Shown here piece by piece: positions 57,213 to 64,000 of a stretch of DNA of 64,000 nucleotides. The position numbers and the translations under genes were made by a program. The first letter of the stretch is position 1; each line of letters opens with the position of its first letter. Origin of the DNA: Chryseobacterium gleum (GTDB lineage: Bacteria > Bacteroidota > Bacteroidia > Flavobacteriales_D > Crocinitomicaceae); NCBI GenBank assembly GCA_945897565.1, contig CAMDFN010000001.1, positions 98,889 to 162,888 of the forward strand. The letters are read 5' to 3'. The notes beneath the pieces were generated by a model. That model saw only the letters and a program-made list of their open reading frames with translations, was not told the origin of the DNA and ran no database searches.

Positions 57213-58685
57213 TTACAGGCCTAAGCCTCGATAGTCTTTTTTACCTGTTTCATCCATGATTTCAAGCAAAACGCCTCTATTGTTGCCGCTTAATTTTTCG
57301 GTGAGTTCTTCGACGGTTTCGATAGGTTCGTTATTGATTTTGGTGATGATGATGCCTTCGCTCAGCCCTATCGCTTTGAGTTTGCCGGTATTGATGGTCT
57401 TGATTTTAACCCCAAAACTAATATTGAGTTCTTTTTTCTCTTTGTCGGAGAGCTCAATGAAGGTAGCGCCAAGTGCGTAATTCTTACTGATTTCTTCTTT
57501 GCTCAGCAATTGGGTTTCTCCGTCTTGGTTGCGCAGCACCAAATCTTTGGTAATGATGTCGCCGTCTTTTTGACGCACACTGAGCGTAACTTTATCGCCC
57601 GGGCGGCGCTTGCCGATTTCTTCTTGGAGTGCGGCAACAGAATTGACTTCTTTGCTACCAATTTTAAGGATGACGTCGCCGTCTTTTAGACCTGCTTTGT
57701 CGGCAGAGCCTCCTTCAACTACCTTGGCAATAAAGACTCCTTTGAGGTCTGGGAGTTTGTTCTTTTCTTTGATTTCTTGTGATAAATCGGCAATTTGTAC
57801 GCCTAGGTAACCGCGTTGTACGATGCCGAAATCGATGAGGTCGCGCATGACTTTATCGACGAGATTGACAGGAACAGCAAAGGAGTAACCCGCGTAAGAA
57901 CCCGTTTGGGAGGCAATAGCGGTATTGATACCGATGAGCTCGCCGCGCGTATTGACCAACGCTCCGCCGCTGTTGCCGGGATTCACGGCCGCATCTGTTT
58001 GGATAAATGATTCTATGGGCACAACTTCTTTGGTATTGCGCTCTGAAAGCAAATTGATGTTACGCGCCTTGGCGGAAACAATGCCCGCCGTTACGGTAGA
58101 AGTGAGGTTGAAAGGATTGCCGACGGCCAAGACCCACTCGCCAATTTTGAGTTCATCGGAGTTGCCGATGGGGATGGCTGGGAAGTTGCTGCCTTCAATT
58201 TTGAGTACAGCAATGTCTGTAGAGGGGTCTGTACCCACAACTTTAGCTGCGTATTTAGAGTTGTCGTTGAGCGTGACTTCGATTTCACTTGCGTTTTCGA
58301 TCACGTGGTTGTTGGTAACGATGTAACCTTGTGAAGAAACAATGACACCAGACCCAGCACCCGCGCCAAATTGCTTGAATTCGCGGCCTCCAGCGCCGGG
58401 GCCATAGAAAAACTCTTGGAAGGGGTCGCGCTGAAAGGTGGTTTGCACTACTTTGGTGGTGATGTGCACAACCGAGTGCACCGTGCTTTCTGCCGCGGCA
58501 GTGAAGTCTAGGCCTTGCGCAACGCCTTGGTAGTCGACCTGCTGAATAGGGGCGCGGCGGTTTCCGTCGATGACTTGATCGGATAAGCGGCTACTGTTGT
58601 GTTGAATAATGACATAAGTAGCTAAAGGAAGGGTACCTCCTAGAATACCCAAGCCGAATAATTTGAGTGTGCTGGTAAGTGTCAT
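57213..58685 (-). CDS. HtrA/DegP-type serine protease
   Basis: The Met at 58685 (MTLTSTLKLFGLGILGG) gives 490 residues with an N-terminal anchor or signal. The trypsin-like domain has catalytic His (IVTNNHVIENAS), Asp (DPSTDIAVLKI) and Ser (VNPGNSGGALVN), and two PDZ domains follow (about 285-370 and 400-485). It is a periplasmic chaperone-protease for misfolded envelope proteins. It is upstream of rpoD but in a separate unit. Confidence 0.93.
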   Translation of the reverse strand: MTLTSTLKLFGLGILGGTLPLATYVIIQHNSSRLSDQVIDGNRRAPIQQVDYQGVAQGLDFTAAAESTVHSVVHITTKVVQTTFQRDPFQEFFYGPGAGGREFKQFGAGAGSGVIVSSQGYIVTNNHVIENASEIEVTLNDNSKYAAKVVGTDPSTDIAVLKIEGSNFPAIPIGNSDELKIGEWVLAVGNPFNLTSTVTAGIVSAKARNINLLSERNTKEVVPIESFIQTDAAVNPGNSGGALVNTRGELIGINTAIASQTGSYAGYSFAVPVNLVDKVMRDLIDFGIVQRGYLGVQIADLSQEIKEKNKLPDLKGVFIAKVVEGGSADKAGLKDGDVILKIGSKEVNSVAALQEEIGKRRPGDKVTLSVRQKDGDIITKDLVLRNQDGETQLLSKEEISKNYALGATFIELSDKEKKELNISFGVKIKTINTGKLKAIGLSEGIIITKINNEPIETVEELTEKLSGNNRGVLLEIMDETGKKDYRGLGL

Positions 58686-58767
58686 ACTGTCAGATTTTAA
58701 ATTACTGCTGCATAAACGCAAAGAGTGTTCCAAAAATTGCTCAGAAAATGTTAAATTTTGTTAAGAA

Positions 58768-58794
58768 TTGGTAACGAATATTCAACTATTTTTG
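58768..58794 (+). promoter_or_regulatory. Promoter of dapF
   Basis: TTG at 58768-58770 and TATTTTTG at 58787-58794 are separated by 16 bp. The dapF ATG follows 10 bp later at 58805. Confidence 0.55.
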
Positions 58795-58804
58795 TTCGAG
58801 CACA

Positions 58805-59590
58805 ATGACACTACAATTCTCCAAATATCAGGGTACCGGCAATGATTTCATCATGCTAGACAACACGTCCTGTATTTATGACAAATTGTCTCTTACTGAC
58901 ATTCAACAACTTTGCGACCGCAAATTTGGCATTGGTGCCGACGGCCTTATCTTAATTTGTTTGCGCCAAGGCTATGACTTCGAAATGGTTTATTACAACG
59001 CCGACGGCACGCAATCTTTTTGTGGAAACGGTGCGCGCTGTGCCGTTGCTTTCTCAGCTAAGTTGGGCATACTGCCTTCGTTTCACACTACCTTTCTAGC
59101 CATTGACGGCACACATCAAGCTTGGATTTGTGAAGACGAAGTCAAACTCAAGATGTCAGACGTTGAACCCATTCAATATTTGGGTAACTCCTACACAGTA
59201 CAAACCGGATCTCCTCATTACGTGCTACTAGACGACAATCACACCCATGCGCACGTTTTAGAATTAGGCCGTGCTATTCGTTACAACGCTACTTATCAGA
59301 AAGAAGGGATCAACGTCAATTTAATGGCCATCCAAGAAAACTATATTCAGGTTGCGACCTATGAACGCGGTGTTGAAGCCGAAACGCTCTCCTGCGGAAC
59401 CGGCGTTACTGCTGCCGCGTTGGTTTATGCACAGCTGCAACAAATTCAAAAAGGAAGCACTAAAGTTTTAACTAAAGGTGGGCACTTACAAGTTCAATGG
59501 CAACTCAATTCAGACCACTCTTATTCTGAAGTTTATTTAACAGGGCCAGCAAAGCTCGTTTATAACGGAACTTATGAGCTTGAGGGGTAG
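58805..59590 (+). CDS. dapF: Diaminopimelate epimerase
   Basis: The 261-residue protein has KYQGTGNDFIMLDN, the first catalytic Cys in FCGNGARCA and the second in TLSCGTGVTAAAL. It interconverts LL- and meso-diaminopimelate for lysine and peptidoglycan. It overlaps the following acetyltransferase gene by 17 bp. Confidence 0.95.
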   Translation: MTLQFSKYQGTGNDFIMLDNTSCIYDKLSLTDIQQLCDRKFGIGADGLILICLRQGYDFEMVYYNADGTQSFCGNGARCAVAFSAKLGILPSFHTTFLAIDGTHQAWICEDEVKLKMSDVEPIQYLGNSYTVQTGSPHYVLLDDNHTHAHVLELGRAIRYNATYQKEGINVNLMAIQENYIQVATYERGVEAETLSCGTGVTAAALVYAQLQQIQKGSTKVLTKGGHLQVQWQLNSDHSYSEVYLTGPAKLVYNGTYELEG

Positions 59591-60104
59591 TTTGGTAACT
59601 TTACGCGCGGTCGAAAAAGACGACGCGAGCACTATTTTTATGTGGGAAAACAACCCAGCCAACTGGAAGGTTTCCAATACAGAAGTACCGTTTTCACTTT
59701 TCGACATCCATCAACTCATCGAGCAACAATCCGACATCCGCAAATCGGGCCAAATGCGTTTGGTGATCCAAACCTCAGCAGAAGATCGCCCAGTGGGTGT
59801 GATCGATCTATACGACCTCAACTTCAAGCATGGCTATGCTGCGGTTGGCATCCTCATTGCAGCTGACGCCGACAAAGGCAAAGGTTACGCAGGTGAAGCT
59901 TTGCAATTGTTCAGCACCTACTGTAAGGAAATTTTAGATTTGCGCAATTTATATTGCCAAATACACGGCGACAACCAAGCCAGTGTTGCTCTTTTTGAAA
60001 AAGCCGGTTTTGTACATGCAGGCACCCGCAAAAATTGGCTGCGTTTCAAAAATGAATATTTCGACGAACTCACTTATCAACTATGTCTAAAAAGCAAAAA
60101 CTGA
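59574..60104 (+). CDS. GNAT acetyltransferase (RimJ/RimL-like)
   Basis: The 176-residue protein begins LRGSLVTLRAVEKDDAS and has the acetyl-CoA loop DADKGKGYAGEAL and FEKAGFVHAGTRK, typical of RimJ/RimL-like N-acetyltransferases. The substrate is unknown. It overlaps dapF by 17 bp and mltG by 22 bp, so the three genes are translated from one transcript. Confidence 0.88.
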   Translation: MSLRGSLVTLRAVEKDDASTIFMWENNPANWKVSNTEVPFSLFDIHQLIEQQSDIRKSGQMRLVIQTSAEDRPVGVIDLYDLNFKHGYAAVGILIAADADKGKGYAGEALQLFSTYCKEILDLRNLYCQIHGDNQASVALFEKAGFVHAGTRKNWLRFKNEYFDELTYQLCLKSKN

Positions 60105-61156
60105 TTTCAATCGGAGTGGTCCTCTTCATTGGGGCTGCTGTTATACTTTTTCCTAAATTAAAGTATGCCTACGCGGCTTTTCAAAAGTCCAGCAATCAAA
60201 CAGAAGTAAGCATTTATCTTTCTTATCGAGAGGGTGATTTGAACATTGAGAAAATTTCAACATTACTCTACGATAAAGGAGTCATTTCATCAAAGGATTT
60301 ATTTGAATTAGTCGGGGAAAATAAAGAAATGAATCCGCGCAATATTGCACCAGGTAAATACGTCATCGAACCGGGCACAGCCTATCGCCATATTTGGAAT
60401 GGTTTTATGCTAAATGGCAAGTTGAACGGAAATGCCGAGCAAACCGTGCAGGTGAGTTTTGAAAATTGCCGCACAATCCATGACCTCGCCGGAAAACTGC
60501 AAAAGCAGCTCGATATAGATAGTACTGAGTTGATGGCTTATCTTCAGAACGGTGCCACGCTTTCACGTTTGGGCTTTAACTTAGAACAACTCCCTGCGCT
60601 TTTTATTCCGAACACCTACGAACTTTACTGGGACCAAACACCTCAACAATTTGTGGACCGCATGGCCCAAGAGTTCAAGAATTTCTGGACACCCGCCCGC
60701 ACTGCAAAGTTAAAAGCGGTTGGTTTGAAAGCGCCAAGTGAAGCCGTTACGCTTGCAAGTATCGTATATTCCGAACAATCGGTAAGAAGCGAGGAATGGC
60801 CAATCATTGCGGGGCTTTACCTCAACCGTGTCAAGCAAGGCATCAAATTGCAATCAGACCCGACTTTCAAATTTTGTTGGGGAGACCAACTCAAAGGTGT
60901 GCAGCGTTTGCTTTATACGCACCGCGACATCGACTGCCCTTACAACACCTACAAAATTGCGGGCTTGCCACCGGGGCCTATTTATTTGCCACCTGTGGGC
61001 GTGGTAGAGGCCGTACTCAATCCAGACAAGAACGATTACATTTTCATGTGTGCCAAACCAGACCGCTCCAAAACACACAATTTTACCGCTTCTGGTGCCC
61101 AACATGTTCAAAATGCCACGGCTTTCCAAAGATGGTTGGCCGCCGGACAACCTTAG
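60083..61156 (+). CDS. mltG: Endolytic transglycosylase MltG
   Basis: The 357-residue protein has an N-terminal membrane helix (residues 7-22), a LysM-like region and the YceG domain with ASIVYSEQSVRSEEWPIIAGLYLNRVKQGIKLQSDPT. Glu in YSEQ occupies the position conserved in relatives and is probably the catalytic acid. It trims nascent peptidoglycan strands. It lies 9 bp upstream of the asparaginase gene. Confidence 0.92.
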   Translation: MSKKQKLISIGVVLFIGAAVILFPKLKYAYAAFQKSSNQTEVSIYLSYREGDLNIEKISTLLYDKGVISSKDLFELVGENKEMNPRNIAPGKYVIEPGTAYRHIWNGFMLNGKLNGNAEQTVQVSFENCRTIHDLAGKLQKQLDIDSTELMAYLQNGATLSRLGFNLEQLPALFIPNTYELYWDQTPQQFVDRMAQEFKNFWTPARTAKLKAVGLKAPSEAVTLASIVYSEQSVRSEEWPIIAGLYLNRVKQGIKLQSDPTFKFCWGDQLKGVQRLLYTHRDIDCPYNTYKIAGLPPGPIYLPPVGVVEAVLNPDKNDYIFMCAKPDRSKTHNFTASGAQHVQNATAFQRWLAAGQP

Positions 61157-61165
61157 TTTATACAG

Positions 61166-62155
61166 ATGAAAAGAAGACAATTTATCCGCTTTGGTGCCAT
61201 CCTGAGTGCACTGAGTTTAGTAGACAAACCTCAAGCAAGCCAAACCCTGACGCAATCTTTTTCAGGAAAGGCCGACGGGCCAATCGTTCTGTCTACCTGG
61301 AACCACGGCTTGGCCGCCAATGAAGGCGCTTGGCAGGTGCTTTCTAAAGGCGGATCTGCGCTAGATGCCGTTGAAAAAGGCGTTATGGTCACGGAAGCCG
61401 ATCTCACTAACCGTAGTGTTGGCGTAGGCGGCCGCCCAGATCGCGATGGCCACGTTACGCTAGATGCCTGCATCATGAGCGGTGACTCCCGCTGCGGCTC
61501 AGTTGCTTTTTTAGAAGGCCTTGCGCATCCCATTAATGTGGCACGCGCCGTTATGGAACGCACGCAGCACGTCATGCTCGTAGGCGCTGGCGCGCATAAA
61601 TTTGCCATCGAACATGGCTTTGAAACGGCCAAAATGCCGATTCCAGAGGTCAAGAAAGACTACGAGAAGTGGCGCAAAGAGAACAAAGATTTATTCAAGA
61701 AACCAGAAATCAACCACGAAAACCACGACACCATTGGCATGATCGCCATGGATGCCAACGGTCAGCTCGCGGGTGCTTGCACCACAAGTGGCTGGGCTTA
61801 TAAAATGCATGGCCGCGTGGGTGACTCCCCAATTATCGGGGCGGGTTTATTTGTGGATGAAGAGGTTGGAGCTGCCACAGCCACCGGTTTGGGCGAAGCC
61901 ATTGTCCGCGTAGCGGGCAGCCATACGGTTGTAGAACTCATGCGCCAAGGTTTAGCTCCTGAGGCGGCCTGCAAGGAAGCTTGCATGCGCATCATCCGCA
62001 AAAATAAAGACCTCACGGGTTTGCAATGCGGCTTTATTGCCATTGACAAAAATGGCAACTACGGCGGCTATTCTATTTTTGCTGGTTTCAATTACGCTTT
62101 GCGAAACAACGCAGGTGAGGCGCTCATTGATGCCAAATTTGACCGCAATTGGTAA
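61166..62155 (+). CDS. N4-(beta-N-acetylglucosaminyl)-L-asparaginase with Tat signal
   Basis: The 329-residue Ntn hydrolase has the autocatalytic cleavage site NHDTIGMIAMD (nucleophile Thr) and GWAYKMHGRVGDSPIIGAGLFVD. The start MKRRQFIRFGAILSALSL is a twin-arginine signal, so the enzyme is exported folded. It removes the GlcNAc from asparagine in N-glycopeptides. The beta-mannosidase gene follows 1 bp after the stop. Confidence 0.92.
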   Translation: MKRRQFIRFGAILSALSLVDKPQASQTLTQSFSGKADGPIVLSTWNHGLAANEGAWQVLSKGGSALDAVEKGVMVTEADLTNRSVGVGGRPDRDGHVTLDACIMSGDSRCGSVAFLEGLAHPINVARAVMERTQHVMLVGAGAHKFAIEHGFETAKMPIPEVKKDYEKWRKENKDLFKKPEINHENHDTIGMIAMDANGQLAGACTTSGWAYKMHGRVGDSPIIGAGLFVDEEVGAATATGLGEAIVRVAGSHTVVELMRQGLAPEAACKEACMRIIRKNKDLTGLQCGFIAIDKNGNYGGYSIFAGFNYALRNNAGEALIDAKFDRNW

Positions 62156-62156
62156 G

Positions 62157-64000
62157 ATGAGCAAGGTCCTTCTTCTTTTATTCATTTCACTGATGAGTTC
62201 CTTTACCGCACAAGTGACCCTTGATTGGGAGGTTTTTCATCCGGTCAAAAAATCATGGTTGCCGTTTGGTCAGGCCGGGACTGTCCAAGAATATTTACGC
62301 GACTCAGGAGAGCTGCCCGATCCTTTTTACGGTGAAAATGAAGCAAAATATCAATGGATAGAAGACCACACTTGGCATTTTAGAGCTCAATTTTTTTTAA
62401 GCGAAGTATTTTTCAAAGCGTCTTCACTCACGCTCGACATTCCTAACCTCGATACCTATGCGCAAATTTTTATAAATGGAAAGCCGCTGGCTCAAACAGA
62501 AAATTTCTTTGTACACCATCAATTTTTGATCGATGTAAAAGAACTCGTCTGCGGTTATAATGCGATTGAAATAAAGATAGAATCTCCGGTTCAGCACCAC
62601 TCAAAATCAGATCAGTACAAAGCCTTTACTTATCCATCACCCAACGATGTTGGAGCTGTAAAAGTGGCTTCCTTAACGCGTAAACCGCAATATCAATTTG
62701 GTTGGGATTGGGCGCCTCGCCTCAACACCATCGGTTTTGCGTATCCAATTACAATTGGAGTTACACCAATTGTGTTCGTTGAAAACCTCCACGTGAATAC
62801 CTTACGTATTTCTGAGTCCAATGAAGCCAAGATTTCTTTGAACCTCACAGTTCAAAAAGCACAAGTCAAACTTGTATGTAAGAGCACCTATTTTGCGGAT
62901 TTTAAAATTGCCGAAAATTCCCCAATTGACATTTCTGAGCCTGCTACTGCAGTTTCATCCTTCAATTTATACGCAGATACACTGCTGCCAAACGCCAAAC
63001 TTTGGTGGCCAGCAGGGCAGGGTGGGCAGCACTTGTATCGAGATACCTTGCGGTTTTATAACGCCAATGGAAATCTACTTTTGGAACATCCCTATACTTT
63101 TGGAATTCGAAAAGTAGAATTGCTTCAAGAAAAAGATGAGTGGGGTACTTCATTTGCATTTCAAATCAATGGTCGCAAAGTTTTTGCCAAAGGAGCCAAT
63201 GTGATTCCGCCAGGTATGTTTGCAGGTCCTGCGCTAGACAGCGCTTATGTTGCCTTGGTGCCGCAAATGCAAGCTGCCAATTTCAATATGGTGCGCATTT
63301 GGGGGGGCGGCATGTATGCGCCAGATGCCTTCATGGAGGCTTGTGACCGCGCCGGCATCATGGTGTGGCACGATTTCATGTTTGCTTGCGCGATGTATCC
63401 TGGAGACAATCCTTTTATTGATTTAGTAACCAAAGAAATCAAGCAGCAAATTCCGCGTTTGGCAGCGCACCCGTCACTCGTTTATTTCAATGGCAACAAT
63501 GAAGTCGATGTCGCGTGGCACAACTGGGGTTTTCAAGTTCAGTATCATTTACAAGAGAAAGAGCAACAAGAAATTGAAGCGGCCTATGTTCAATTATTTC
63601 AAAAGACACTTCCCTTGTACGTGAATTTATTTACAGAGAAAAGCATTCCGTATGTCCATACTTCACCACTCAGCAACTGGGGCAACGACGACTACTTTAA
63701 GCACGGCACCATGCACTATTGGGGTGTTTGGCACGGCAAAGATCCGTTGACAGATTTTGCCACTAAAATTGGTCGCTTCAATGCGGAATACGGTTTTCAG
63801 AGTTTCCCAGAGCCCAGTACTATCCATCGTTTTGCGCCCATTTCAGAACAAAGCCTGCATTCTTCGGTCATGAAAAACCATCAGAGGTCTTATGTGGGCA
63901 ACGGCATGATCGAAAAACACGCCAAAACCTATTACGGAAAAGCGAGAGATTTTGAAACGTTTATTTATTATTCGCAGCTCACGCAGCGCAAAGCAGTAAG
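62157..64000 (+). CDS. GH2 beta-mannosidase, 3' end outside window
   Basis: The frame starts at the ATG at 62157 and stays open to the window edge (about 614 residues). A signal peptide (SKVLLLLFISLMSSFTAQ) precedes the sugar-binding domain (FGQAGTVQEYLRDSGELPDPFYGENE). The barrel has the acid/base Glu in YFNGNNEVD and probable nucleophile Glu in RFNAEYGFQS. It cleaves beta-mannosides from the non-reducing end. With the asparaginase it fits breakdown of the Man-GlcNAc core of N-glycans. Confidence 0.92.
   Translation, partial: MSKVLLLLFISLMSSFTAQVTLDWEVFHPVKKSWLPFGQAGTVQEYLRDSGELPDPFYGENEAKYQWIEDHTWHFRAQFFLSEVFFKASSLTLDIPNLDTYAQIFINGKPLAQTENFFVHHQFLIDVKELVCGYNAIEIKIESPVQHHSKSDQYKAFTYPSPNDVGAVKVASLTRKPQYQFGWDWAPRLNTIGFAYPITIGVTPIVFVENLHVNTLRISESNEAKISLNLTVQKAQVKLVCKSTYFADFKIAENSPIDISEPATAVSSFNLYADTLLPNAKLWWPAGQGGQHLYRDTLRFYNANGNLLLEHPYTFGIRKVELLQEKDEWGTSFAFQINGRKVFAKGANVIPPGMFAGPALDSAYVALVPQMQAANFNMVRIWGGGMYAPDAFMEACDRAGIMVWHDFMFACAMYPGDNPFIDLVTKEIKQQIPRLAAHPSLVYFNGNNEVDVAWHNWGFQVQYHLQEKEQQEIEAAYVQLFQKTLPLYVNLFTEKSIPYVHTSPLSNWGNDDYFKHGTMHYWGVWHGKDPLTDFATKIGRFNAEYGFQSFPEPSTIHRFAPISEQSLHSSVMKNHQRSYVGNGMIEKHAKTYYGKARDFETFIYYSQLTQRKAV

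Overview
The window is about 64 kb of a Bacteroidota chromosome, most likely from the Flavobacteriales (Fluviicola/Cryomorphaceae-like). Several features point there: a gliding/T9SS type B sorting domain (39322-42069), a DUF4290 protein, a short primary sigma factor without region 1.1, a fused acyl-CoA mutase (IcmF), bacillithiol synthesis (BshC), a MurA with Asp in place of the usual active-site Cys, and repeated TAnnTTTG promoter elements close to start codons.

Region 1 (1-12,767) is a visibly AT-rich accessory island. Its left part is an array of Rhs/YD-repeat toxin tips, each followed by a different candidate immunity gene: a membrane-type tip (1-494), a LysM plus papain/NlpC-like tip (to 2133), a clan-CD-like His/Cys tip (to 3718) and a metzincin-like metalloprotease tip (to 5445). 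Three tips begin with the same 48-bp block and have no upstream Rhs body, so they look like silent orphan tips. Then come four helically phased GGAATTC sites, a convergent tyrosine recombinase (6156-7235), a palindrome-rich control region, a four-gene signalling cluster (small CPPFC protein, membrane protein, histidine kinase, LuxR-type regulator), a MerR-like regulator and a large serine recombinase. The recombinase reading frame runs into a tRNA(CAT) gene at 12727-12800, which marks the right end of the island. The left end is outside the window.

Region 2 (12.8-31.4 kb) is conserved chromosome: an SPFH protein, KDPG aldolase (eda), bshC-icmF, a cysteine-cluster protein, an SDR, tatA-purE, NamZ-like muramidase, an FtsX-type permease with an Smr protein, a membrane alpha/beta-hydrolase, ferredoxin, LuxC-type acyl-CoA reductase, methionine aminopeptidase, and a pair of exported proteins of which one resembles the GldM C-terminus.

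Region 3 (31.4-46.7 kb) holds lpdA, then purL-DUF4290-murA-tlpA on the plus strand, a nucleoside phosphorylase, a DUF4197 protein, the large T9SS cargo protein, gdhA with a 23-bp palindrome upstream, a GDPD lipoprotein, and efp-gcvT.

Region 4 (46.8-64 kb) holds parE-parC, a polytopic membrane protein, a DUF2891 protein, cmk, a long-form GAPDH, rpoD, htrA, the overlapping dapF-GNAT-mltG genes, and at the right edge a Tat-exported N4-GlcNAc-asparaginase followed by a truncated (by the window) GH2 beta-mannosidase, an apparent N-glycan degradation pair.

All function assignments rest on motifs and remembered family features; no database search was run. No gene-free stretch exceeds about 300 bp; the longest (5946-6155 and 7236-7480) are described as features.
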